This document shows positions 15,170 to 21,998 of a stretch of 21,998 nucleotides of DNA, in pieces. Both the position numbers and the translations under genes were made by a program. This stretch comes from CAZRHH01 sp964599885 (GTDB lineage Bacteria; Chloroflexota; Dehalococcoidia; DSTF01; JACRBR01): the NCBI GenBank assembly GCA_964599885.1, contig CAZRHH010000049.1:1-21998 (forward strand). Reading direction: 5' to 3'. Each line of letters starts with the position of its first letter. Within the stretch, counting starts at the first letter, position 1. Below the pieces are notes generated by a model. It did not search any database. It was not told the origin of the DNA and saw only the letters and a list, made by a program, of their open reading frames with translations.

Positions 15170-16608
15170 GTCATCGGCTGCGCGCGTTTCTGTTCAGCTT
15201 CCAGACAAAACTGGTGCTGGCGCTGGCGGCCGTCATCCTGCTCGCCATCTTCCTGTCCGGCGCCGTGTTCGTCGTCCGCACGCGCGAAGAGCGCCGCGAA
15301 CAGGCGCTCGCACGAGTCGCCGCGGCGTCCCCCGCCATCTATCAGCAGGCCTTCACAGCACTGTTGCCGGCCGACGAACCCGCCGAGCAGCCGTTCTCCA
15401 GCACCCTCGGCGGGCTCGCTGCCGAGCAAGAAGTACGCATCCTGATCCTCGCTCCCGAAGGTGAAGTGCTCTTCGACACCAGCGACCGTCTCACGGGCCG
15501 CGCGCTGATCGTCCCGCCGTCGTCCTTCAACGATGTCCAGCGCGGCTTCATCGCCTGGCAGCCGGCCGATGACTTTCCCGAACAGGATGTCACGTTCGTC
15601 TCGGCGTCCTCGCGATTCGTCACGGGGCGCGGCCTGGAGCTGCCGTTCCGCATCGTGCTCGTCGTCGAAACCGATACGATCGCCGATGCCTGGCTCGGCG
15701 TGCTGCCTGGACTCGGACTCTCCGCGCTCGTAGCGATACCCCTGGCGACGATCGCGGCCATCTTCCTCGCGCGCCAGGTTGCGCAGCCCGTCCGCAAACT
15801 CACCGCCGCGTCCGAAGCGATGGCACAGGGTGACTTCAGCCAGCGCGTCGAAGTGGACCGCGACGACGAACTCGGGGTACTCGCCCGTTCCTTCACCGTC
15901 ATGGCGGAGCGCGTCGGCGAGCGCGACGCTCAGATGCGAGCGCTGCTCGCGAACGTCTCCCACGACTTGAAAACGCCCATGACGTCGATCACCGGCTACG
16001 CGCAGTCCCTCACCGATGGCACCGCTGCGGCCGACGACGCTGCGCGCATCGGCGCGATTATCCGCGACGAGTCCGCGCTGGTAAACAGCCTCCTCGCGGA
16101 CTTGCTGTTCCTCGGTGAGATCGACGCCGGCCAGATCATCAGCAAACACGAAGTTGTGTCGCTCGATGAGTTGCTGGCACGCTGCCTCCGAAGAATCGAG
16201 CCCATCGCGAAGGCAAAGCACGTTGAGGTCGCCGTCGAGACCGCACCCGACGCCCTCCTGCGCGATGTCGACGCCGAAAAGCTCGAACGCGCTTTCACAA
16301 ACGTGCTTGATAACGCGGCGAAGTTCACACCGGATGGCGGCGACATCTCAGTGCGAACCTGGCGCGAGAACGGCGCCGCCCCGCCCGCGGTGGTGTGCCG
16401 AATCGTCAACTCCGGCTCGTCCATCCCCGCCCACGACCTGCCGCGCGTCTTCGACCGGTTCTTCCGAGGCGACCGCACCCGCCGGACAGCGGCCGGCAGC
16501 GGCCTCGGCCTCGCCATCGCTCGCGAACTGATCGAGCTGAATCACGGCACCATCGAAGCGAACAGCGACGACCACGGCGTCTCCTTCACTGTGGCCTTCC
16601 CGCAGTAA
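15166..16608 (+). CDS. Membrane sensor histidine kinase (HAMP, HisKA, HATPase)
   Basis: This 480-aa kinase has transmembrane helices at about 15-37 and 178-202 flanking an extracytoplasmic sensor of about 140 residues. A HAMP domain (203-255), HisKA dimerization helix with His266 (NVSHDLKTP), N box at about 379-383 (NVLDNAAKF) and G2 box GSGLGLAI (444-451) follow. The G1 region reads IVNSGSSIP where DNGxGIP is common; an Asn-x-Gly version occurs in other active kinases, so activity is still expected. The GTG at 15166 overlaps the response-regulator stop by 4 nt, a typical coupled pair. Upstream codons in this frame are inside the regulator gene. The signal sensed is unknown; the secreted protein upstream is one candidate partner. 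Confidence 0.88.
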   Translation: MSHRLRAFLFSFQTKLVLALAAVILLAIFLSGAVFVVRTREERREQALARVAAASPAIYQQAFTALLPADEPAEQPFSSTLGGLAAEQEVRILILAPEGEVLFDTSDRLTGRALIVPPSSFNDVQRGFIAWQPADDFPEQDVTFVSASSRFVTGRGLELPFRIVLVVETDTIADAWLGVLPGLGLSALVAIPLATIAAIFLARQVAQPVRKLTAASEAMAQGDFSQRVEVDRDDELGVLARSFTVMAERVGERDAQMRALLANVSHDLKTPMTSITGYAQSLTDGTAAADDAARIGAIIRDESALVNSLLADLLFLGEIDAGQIISKHEVVSLDELLARCLRRIEPIAKAKHVEVAVETAPDALLRDVDAEKLERAFTNVLDNAAKFTPDGGDISVRTWRENGAAPPAVVCRIVNSGSSIPAHDLPRVFDRFFRGDRTRRTAAGSGLGLAIARELIELNHGTIEANSDDHGVSFTVAFPQ

Positions 16609-16637
16609 CCGCACAAAGCACGAGAAAAACCGGTCAG

Positions 16638-16653
16638 AGCGCTCATTAGCGCT
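16638..16653. repeat. Hairpin AGCGCT-CATT-AGCGCT after the kinase gene
   Basis: Two self-complementary AGCGCT hexamers (16638-16643 and 16648-16653) around CATT form a short hairpin 30 nt after the kinase stop. It may be a weak terminator; no U-tract follows. Confidence 0.4.
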
Positions 16654-16664
16654 TCATGTGGCAG

Positions 16665-16694
16665 TTGCACGTACCGATACTCCTGTCGTAGAGT
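16665..16694 (+). promoter_or_regulatory. Promoter of the Fur-family/metal ABC operon
   Basis: TTGCAC (16665-16670) and TAGAGT (16689-16694) are separated by 18 nt, a reasonable housekeeping-sigma promoter. The predicted start would lie about 25 nt before the ATG, within reach of the palindrome at 16705. Confidence 0.5.
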
Positions 16695-16704
16695 AAACGC
16701 AAAG

Positions 16705-16714
16705 TGTTGCAACA
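16705..16714. promoter_or_regulatory. Palindromic operator candidate (TGTTGCAACA)
   Basis: A perfect 10-bp palindrome lies 10 nt after the -10 box and 12 nt before the Fur-family start codon, the usual place for an autoregulatory site. It is shorter than, and different from, the AT-rich classical Fur/Zur boxes I know, so binding by this regulator is inference. Confidence 0.45.
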
Positions 16715-16726
16715 AAGGCTTGTCGC

Positions 16727-17176
16727 ATGAGCTGCGAAACCGAAACCATCGACGTCCTCCGCGGATCCGGCCACAAAATGACCCCGCAGCGCATGATGAT
16801 CCTCACGTCGCTCCGGCACGCGGCTGGCCACCTCAGCGCCGCCGACATCTTCGAGCGCGTCAAGGCCGAGTACCCGTACGTCGACATTTCGACCGTGTAC
16901 CGGACGCTCACGGTGCTTAAGGACATGCGCCTCATCTCGGAGACGCATATGGGCTCCGGCGATGCCACGTTCGAGTGGGTCGGCATCGAGCGGCATCACC
17001 ACCTGATTTGCCGCCAATGCGACCACGTTACGCAGCTCGATCACCACTACCTGGAACAACTCGGGACGCAGCTCGCTGCCGACATCGGCTTTCGCGCCGA
17101 CATCGACCACTTCGCCATCTTCGGCCTCTGCGCCCATTGTCAGAAAGCGCTGCTGCCCGGCGCAGGAAACGCGTAA
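16727..17176 (+). CDS. Fur-family metal-responsive repressor
   Basis: This 149-aa protein has an N-terminal winged helix (about 8-80: MTPQRMMILTSL, then DISTVYRTLTVLKDMRLI, the recognition helix) and a C-terminal dimerization domain. The HHHLICRQC block (90-98) and CAHC (135-138) supply a structural zinc site with Cys95, Cys98, Cys135 and Cys138. The family includes Fur (iron), Zur (zinc), Mur/Mnt (manganese) and PerR (peroxide). Because it lies 35 nt upstream of a Zn/Mn-type ABC system, Zur or a manganese regulator is the best guess. The ATG follows AAAGG about 9 nt upstream. A palindrome at its promoter fits autoregulation. Confidence 0.87.
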   Translation: MSCETETIDVLRGSGHKMTPQRMMILTSLRHAAGHLSAADIFERVKAEYPYVDISTVYRTLTVLKDMRLISETHMGSGDATFEWVGIERHHHLICRQCDHVTQLDHHYLEQLGTQLAADIGFRADIDHFAIFGLCAHCQKALLPGAGNA

Positions 17177-17188
17177 CGCAATACGCGT
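17169..17188 (+). repeat. Inverted repeat spanning the regulator stop codon
   Basis: ACGCGTA (17169-17175), a 6-nt loop and TACGCGT (17182-17188) form a perfect 7-bp inverted repeat over the end of the Fur-family gene, 24 nt before the next start. It could be an operator or a mild attenuator that sets regulator-to-transporter ratio. Confidence 0.4.
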
Positions 17189-17211
17189 GATGAACAAGTA
17201 ACGAGAGACGG

Positions 17212-18276
17212 ATGCTCAAGACAACGACCTTCCTCCTTGCCACGATAGCGCTCATCATCATCGGCGCTGCTTTCTTCGCCGCATGCGGCGATGACGACGA
17301 CGAGCCGAACGGTGCAAACGGGGAGAACACGCCGGCGTCGGGTGCGACCGCCGGTAGTGGCGATACCGTCGAACTGCTGAAAGTCGTCACCACCGTCGCG
17401 CCACTCACGAACATCATCAAGAACATCGGTGGCGACCGCATCGAACTCACTGGCATCGTGCCCGACGGCGTCAACTCGCACACGTTCGAACCGGCGCCCA
17501 GCGACGCCCGCACGATGGCCGGCGCGGACATCTTCATCATGAACGGCGCCGAACTCGAGGGCACCAGCGAAGAGATCGCCCGCGAGAACCTGTCCGACGC
17601 ATCGAAGATCTACAAGCTCGCCGACAACACGCTCTCCGGTGACGACGAGGCGACGGGCTTCCTCTACGACTTCTCGTTTCCGAGAGCCGAGGGCAAACCC
17701 AACCCGCACCTCTGGATGAACCCCCAGTACGCCGCCGACTACGCCGCACTCGTCGCGGAGTGGCTCGGTGAGCACGATCCCGAAAACACTGAGTACTACA
17801 CCGACAATCTCGCGGCCTTCGAAGACCGTATCGACGAACTTGATGCCGCCATCCGCGAAGCGACCGCGACCGTCCCGGAACAAAATCGCAAGCTGCTCAC
17901 GTACCACGATTCCTGGGCGTACTGGGCGCGGCTCTATGGCTGGACAGTCGTCGGCGCCATCCAGCCGTCCGACTTCGCGGAGCCGAGCGCCCAGGATGTC
18001 GCAAACCTCATCGACGAAGTCAAGCGCGAGCAGATTCCGGCGGTCTTCGGTTCCGAAGTGTTCCCGAGCTCCGTTACCGAACAGATCGCCAGCGAGGCCG
18101 GCGCCGAATACATCAACGAACTGAGCGACGACGCACCGCCCGGAGACGAGGACGCCCCCGAGCACACCTACGTCGGCATGCTCGTCTTCAACATGCGGAT
18201 CATGATCGAGGCTCTCGGCGGCGATGCTGGCGCCTTCGATGACTTCCCGGTCGAGAACACATTCCAGGAGGGCTGA
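17212..18276 (+). CDS. Zn/Mn ABC transporter substrate-binding lipoprotein
   Basis: This 354-aa lipoprotein of the cluster A-I (ZnuA/TroA/MntC) family has a signal sequence ending in a lipobox FFAAC, with Cys25 as the lipidated residue, then an acidic Asp/Asn/Thr/Gly-rich linker to about 50. The metal ligands can be read off: His90 (NSHTFEP), His166 (NPHLWMNP), His232 (TYHDSWAYW) and Glu282 (FGSEVFP). Two lobes joined by a long helix (around residue 170-220) are typical. It captures free metal outside the membrane and hands it to the permease. A His-rich loop, seen in many ZnuA proteins, is missing, so Mn or another divalent metal is not excluded. It ends 2 nt before the ATPase gene. Confidence 0.87.
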   Translation: MLKTTTFLLATIALIIIGAAFFAACGDDDDEPNGANGENTPASGATAGSGDTVELLKVVTTVAPLTNIIKNIGGDRIELTGIVPDGVNSHTFEPAPSDARTMAGADIFIMNGAELEGTSEEIARENLSDASKIYKLADNTLSGDDEATGFLYDFSFPRAEGKPNPHLWMNPQYAADYAALVAEWLGEHDPENTEYYTDNLAAFEDRIDELDAAIREATATVPEQNRKLLTYHDSWAYWARLYGWTVVGAIQPSDFAEPSAQDVANLIDEVKREQIPAVFGSEVFPSSVTEQIASEAGAEYINELSDDAPPGDEDAPEHTYVGMLVFNMRIMIEALGGDAGAFDDFPVENTFQEG

Positions 18277-18278
18277 TC

Positions 18279-19091
18279 ATGCAAGCGCCCATGGTGCGAC
18301 TGGATCACGTGACCGCTGGTTACGAGCGTGAGCCGGCGATCGATCACATAACGCTCGATATCGCTCGCGGGCAGTTCGTCGGTGTACTCGGCCCCAGCGG
18401 CTCCGGTAAGACGACGCTCTTGCGGACGCTGCTCGGGACCGTGCCAGTGCAACATGGTGAGATCGTGATCGACGGGAAACGCGTCACAGGTCCCGGTCGT
18501 ACGCCCGCTGGCTATGTGCCGCAGCTCCAGACGGTCGATTGGAACTTCCCCGTGACGGTGGAAGAAGTCGTCATGATGGGCCGCGCCATGAACTCTGGCC
18601 CGTTCCCCTGGCCCCGGCGTCAGGATCGCGATCGTATGTATGCCCTGCTCGAACGCCTCGGCATCGAGCAGTACGCGAAGCGGCACATTCGCGCGTTGTC
18701 GGGTGGCCAGCAGCAGCGCGTCTTCCTCGCACGGGCGCTCATGCGCGATTCGAAGCTGCTCCTGCTCGATGAACCGACCACCGGTGTGGACATCGCCACG
18801 CGCGACGACGTCCTGCACCTGCTGGGTGATCTGAACCGCGACGGCGTCACGATCATCCTCACCACGCACGAACTCAACGCCGTCGCGGCACACCTGCCGT
18901 ACGTCGTTTGCATGAACAAGCACATCATCGCCCACGGCGCGCCCGAGGCTGTCTTCACGCCGGAGATCCTCAGCCGCACCTACAACGCCGAGATGAACGT
19001 CATCGTCCACAACGGCATGACGCTCGTCGCCGAGAGCCCGCACTTGTTCGAGGAGCTACGCCGCCCGGTCGCCATGGGTAGCCGCGAGTAG
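18279..19091 (+). CDS. Zn/Mn ABC transporter ATPase
   Basis: This 270-aa ATP-binding subunit has Walker A GPSGSGKT (38-45), the ABC signature LSGGQQQR (140-147), Walker B LLLLDEP with Asp164-Glu165, and the switch His197 (TTHELN). The Q-loop region carries VPQLQTVDWNFPVTVEEVV (80-98), where VDWNFPVTV is typical of metal-importer ATPases. AGGAGG lies 6 nt before the ATG, inside the end of the lipoprotein gene, so expression is coupled. It powers uptake with the next gene's permease. Which metal cannot be told from this subunit. Confidence 0.92.
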   Translation: MQAPMVRLDHVTAGYEREPAIDHITLDIARGQFVGVLGPSGSGKTTLLRTLLGTVPVQHGEIVIDGKRVTGPGRTPAGYVPQLQTVDWNFPVTVEEVVMMGRAMNSGPFPWPRRQDRDRMYALLERLGIEQYAKRHIRALSGGQQQRVFLARALMRDSKLLLLDEPTTGVDIATRDDVLHLLGDLNRDGVTIILTTHELNAVAAHLPYVVCMNKHIIAHGAPEAVFTPEILSRTYNAEMNVIVHNGMTLVAESPHLFEELRRPVAMGSRE

Positions 19092-19094
19092 CAA

Positions 19095-19988
19095 ATGGAT
19101 ACGTTCACCGAACCGCTGCAATACGAGTTCATGCGCCATGCGCTCATCGCTGCGACGCTCGTCGGTGGCCTGTGCGGCATGATCGGCGTGTACGTGGTGT
19201 TGCGGCGGATGTCGTACATCGGGCACGGCATGTCGCACTCCGTGTTCGGCGGCGCTGTCGTTGGTTACGTGCTGGGCTGGAACTTCTACCTGGTCGCGGG
19301 CGGCTGGGGCTTCATCTCAGCCCTGCTGATCAACCAGGTGACGCGCCGTCGCCAGATCGGCGCCGACGCTGCGATCGGCATCATCACCACCGCGAGCTTC
19401 GCCTTCGGCGTCGCGCTGATCAGCCGCGCCAACAGCTTCACGCGTGACTTCGATGCCGCGCTGTTCGGCAACCTGCTCGGCATCTCGCGCACCGACATCT
19501 ACCTCATCGCCATCACCTGCGTAATCATGGTCGCCGTCGTCTTCATCTTCTACAAGCAGTTGCTGTTTCTGACGTTCGATGCCGAAGTCGCTCCGACCTA
19601 CGGTGTGCCGACGCAGGCGCTCGACGTGCTCTTCGCGCTGATTCTCGCAGCCACGATCATCGTCTCGATCAAGATCATGGGCGTTACACTGATCGCCGCA
19701 TCGCTCGTCATCCCGCCCGTAACAGCGCGCCTGCTGACGAACAGCTTCGCCCGCATCATCGTGTTATCGACGGCGATCGGTGCATTCACCGGCTTCGCGG
19801 GCATCTACATCAGTTACTACGAAGATCTCGCGTCTGGCGCGACGATCGTCTTGCTGGGCGCGGGCCTCTTCGTCGCCGCATTGCTCTACACCATCGTTCG
19901 GCAGTACCTCCCGATGCCGAGTGCCGCGGCGCCGGCCGGGCGGCGCGGCGGTATCGTGGCACTGCCCCAGGATCTCGACCTTCATTGA
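19095..19988 (+). CDS. Zn/Mn ABC transporter permease (ABC-3 family)
   Basis: This 297-aa integral membrane protein of the ZnuB/TroC/MntB family has about eight hydrophobic helices. Family landmarks include the early GLCGMIGVYVVLRRMSYIGH (29-48), where the RRMSYIGHGMSHSV segment couples to the ATPase, and IKIMGVTLIAASLVIPPVTA (about 194-213), a conserved metal-path helix. It starts 3 nt after the ATPase stop and completes the operon. It ends 7 nt from the stop of the convergent RND gene, with no room for a separate terminator. Confidence 0.9.
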   Translation: MDTFTEPLQYEFMRHALIAATLVGGLCGMIGVYVVLRRMSYIGHGMSHSVFGGAVVGYVLGWNFYLVAGGWGFISALLINQVTRRRQIGADAAIGIITTASFAFGVALISRANSFTRDFDAALFGNLLGISRTDIYLIAITCVIMVAVVFIFYKQLLFLTFDAEVAPTYGVPTQALDVLFALILAATIIVSIKIMGVTLIAASLVIPPVTARLLTNSFARIIVLSTAIGAFTGFAGIYISYYEDLASGATIVLLGAGLFVAALLYTIVRQYLPMPSAAAPAGRRGGIVALPQDLDLH

Positions 19989-19995
19989 TGCGTCG

Positions 19996-21998
19996 TCACT
20001 CCGGTACCGCGTCGGCCGGAGCCGACGTGTAGTCGCGCTCGGCGTCCGCCCAGAAGAGCAGCGGCGGCAGCAGCACCAGCGTGCTGATCAGGCTGACGGC
20101 GATGTTCAGCGTCGTCACCTTGCCGAAGTTATCGAGCAGCGGAAAGTCGCTGAACGCCAATACGCCGAACCCGCCTAACACCGTCAACCCCGACGCAGCG
20201 ATCGCACGCCCGATCCGCAGCGAAGCCATCGACATCGCGTCGCGCGCCGTACGCCCGGCCTCCCGCTCTTCGTAATAGCGGGACATCAGCAGAATGTTGA
20301 ACTCGGTTCCCATCGCGATGATCAGGGGACCCGAGATCGACGTCAACGGGCTGTAACTGATGCCCGCCGCGTACAGCAGCATCGCGGATGCCCCGAGCGC
20401 CAGCACCACCGGCAGCAGCGGCGCGATCGCCTTCACCGGATCGCGGAAGACGACGAGCAGCACGACCAGAATCGCCCCGAGCGCGACGAACGACATCAGT
20501 TCTCGGTTCGCGCTCATCGCATCGAGGGAAGCCGTGCCGATGACCGCGATGCCAGCGGGCGCCACCGCCACCCCCGGCGGCGGAGCGGCATCGTCGAGGA
20601 TCTCCTGCGTCATGCGCTTCCGCTCGTGCAGCGTCTGTTCACCCTTGATCGCGAACGTGATCGATGCCATCGTCCCATCGACATTGATCACACTCTCCAC
20701 GAGCGCTTCGGGCGCCTCCGCCACCGTTGCCGCGGCCGCTGCGCTAGTCGGCGCGGCGCCCGTCAGAGAATTCGTCAACGAAGCGATGCTGTTCGACGTG
20801 CCGAGGTTGTCCGGATACCGTTCGCGTTGGCCCGTTTCGAATGCCGACAGCCAGTCGAGCACGTTCTGATCGGTGATCCGCACCTCGCCAGAAGTCTCGA
20901 CGAGAATGTTCAACTCACTCGTCGAGCCAGTGACATCCCGTACCAGGTGCAGATCGCGCAGCACCGCACTTCCGGATGGGACGAAGCGCTCCGGATCCGT
21001 CTCCGTCGGTATCTTGCCGCTCACGTACAGGCCGCTCAGCGCGACGACAAGCGCCACCGCCGCGATCGGCGCAATCCGGCCGATCGTGGTCGAGGTGAGA
21101 CCTCCAACAAGGCGCTCTACCTCGAACCTGGAACGCTCGCGCTCGCGGGGCCCGATGCGTGCGCGCTCCCGCAAGAAGACGATGCTGGCGATCAACGTCG
21201 TACTAGTGATGAAGACGATCAGTGACCCCACCGCCAGCATTGAACCGAAGTCACGAATCATCGGTACCTCGGAGAGGTGCAGCACCAGGAATCCGATGCA
21301 CGCCGCGACGGCAGCAAGCGCCAACGGCGGGCCAGCCCCACGCAACATCCGCTCGATGCCTTCGTTCGCCGAATCGGCTTCGAACGTCTCCTCCTCGATC
21401 CGGCTGTGTACCTGGATTGCAAAATCCACGCCGAGTCCGATCAGAATCGGCAACCCGGAGATCGTCACCATGGTCAATGGAATGCCGAGAAAACCCATCA
21501 AACCGAACGCGGACACGGCGCCGACCAGCACCGCCGGAAGCGACAGTAGCCGCCACCGCGCGCGGAACACGACGAATAGCACGGTCGCCATGATCACCAC
21601 GGCGAAGATCGCCATGACCACGAGCGAACTCCGCATCTCGTCGTTGATCTCCTTGATCAGCAGTGGCGGCCCTGACACGCGCAACGTCACTCCGTCGAAC
21701 GCGTAACCATCCGACAATTCGAGCATGTCGCCCGCCACTCGCGAGCCTTCATCGATCGAGAGATTCCCTTGCAGCCGCGCGACCATCAGCGCGTGCCGTT
21801 CGTCCGGAAAAATGTCTGACAGTTCGGGGCGCAACTCGCCGTCCGCGCTGAACAGCACGAATTCGACGAACCTCGGGTTGTCGAGCGTTTGCTCGCCTAC
21901 CTCAAGGAACCGCTTCGCGTCGGCGCCGAATTCCGCATTGAACGCATCGGCGACGCCCTGACGCGCCGCGGCGGCGGCCGCATGCTGCCGCTCCGCCG
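19996..21998 (-). CDS. RND superfamily exporter (MMPL / HAE3-like), N-terminus cut by window edge
   Basis: The frame is open from the right edge to a TGA at 19996-19998, giving 666 residues and no start; a GTG at 21858 is an internal Val, since coding continues upstream as ERQHAAAAAARQGVADAFNAE. Two six-helix halves are visible: the first has GVDFAIQVHSRIEEE, the charged TM4 motif of RND proteins, and the second has the equivalent GTEFNILLMSRYYEERE. The two motifs and a periplasmic loop between them match MMPL/HAE3 transporters, which export lipids, hopanoids or drugs using the proton gradient. TM1 and much of the first loop are outside the window. Substrate unknown. Confidence 0.85.
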   Translation of the reverse strand, partial: AERQHAAAAAARQGVADAFNAEFGADAKRFLEVGEQTLDNPRFVEFVLFSADGELRPELSDIFPDERHALMVARLQGNLSIDEGSRVAGDMLELSDGYAFDGVTLRVSGPPLLIKEINDEMRSSLVVMAIFAVVIMATVLFVVFRARWRLLSLPAVLVGAVSAFGLMGFLGIPLTMVTISGLPILIGLGVDFAIQVHSRIEEETFEADSANEGIERMLRGAGPPLALAAVAACIGFLVLHLSEVPMIRDFGSMLAVGSLIVFITSTTLIASIVFLRERARIGPRERERSRFEVERLVGGLTSTTIGRIAPIAAVALVVALSGLYVSGKIPTETDPERFVPSGSAVLRDLHLVRDVTGSTSELNILVETSGEVRITDQNVLDWLSAFETGQRERYPDNLGTSNSIASLTNSLTGAAPTSAAAAATVAEAPEALVESVINVDGTMASITFAIKGEQTLHERKRMTQEILDDAAPPPGVAVAPAGIAVIGTASLDAMSANRELMSFVALGAILVVLLVVFRDPVKAIAPLLPVVLALGASAMLLYAAGISYSPLTSISGPLIIAMGTEFNILLMSRYYEEREAGRTARDAMSMASLRIGRAIAASGLTVLGGFGVLAFSDFPLLDNFGKVTTLNIAVSLISTLVLLPPLLFWADAERDYTSAPADAVPE

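Noticed and set aside
15046..16221. A 391-codon open frame antisense to the histidine kinase
   Set aside because: It mirrors a gene with all kinase motifs, lacks any recognisable domain, and overlaps the regulator gene as well.

Overview
The window is high-GC (my estimate is above 60 %) bacterial chromosome, densely coding on both strands. No rRNA, tRNA or phage genes were seen. Several traits point to Chloroflexota, possibly a Dehalococcoidia-like lineage: T/P-rich (TPTxT) linkers in a secreted Ca-binding repeat protein, lipoproteins with an acidic run after the lipobox, GYD-domain proteins, and an AAA+/vWA pair. This assignment is an inference from style, not from a marker gene.

Layout. 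(1) 1-427: the tail of a probable sortase-anchored surface protein, its terminator, and a gene-free stretch holding a dispersed-repeat-like element. (2) 428-1777: a tandem HD-GYP (cyclic-di-GMP hydrolysis type) protein, then about 400 nt of hairpin-rich non-coding DNA. (3) 2193-3511: a stand-alone GYD protein and a GYD-PlsC acyltransferase fusion, tightly coupled. (4) 10355 down to 3739, minus strand: one probable operon of aspartase-type lyase, SRPBCC protein, AIR-synthase-like protein, MoxR/Mg-chelatase-type AAA+ ATPase and a vWA protein. (5) 12778-10448, minus strand: a large secreted protein with a signal peptide, a cohesin-like region, a T/P linker, ten tandem Ca-binding repeats and a C-terminal dockerin, with its own promoter and terminator. 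(6) 13440-12900, minus strand: a very good match to a cyclic-di-GMP-I (GEMM-I) riboswitch, followed by a hairpin that would hide the Shine-Dalgarno of a small, apparently frameshifted reading frame. (7) 13621-16608: a secreted helical protein, a strong terminator, then an OmpR-type response regulator and a histidine kinase overlapping by 4 nt. (8) 16727-19988: a Fur-family metalloregulator and a complete Zn/Mn-type ABC uptake system in one operon, with a palindrome at the regulator's promoter. (9) 19996 to the right edge, minus strand: an RND/MMPL exporter cut by the window end.

How the parts fit. Cyclic-di-GMP appears twice, as an HD-GYP protein that could degrade it and a riboswitch that could sense it. 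The riboswitch lies upstream of, and on the same strand as, the secreted dockerin/Ca-repeat protein, which suggests second-messenger control of surface functions. The Fur-type regulator with the ABC genes forms a self-contained metal-homeostasis unit. The AAA+/vWA pair with its AIR-synthase-like and SRPBCC partners looks like a chaperone/maturation module of unknown target. The most interesting signal is the riboswitch and its readable ON/OFF base-pairing scheme.
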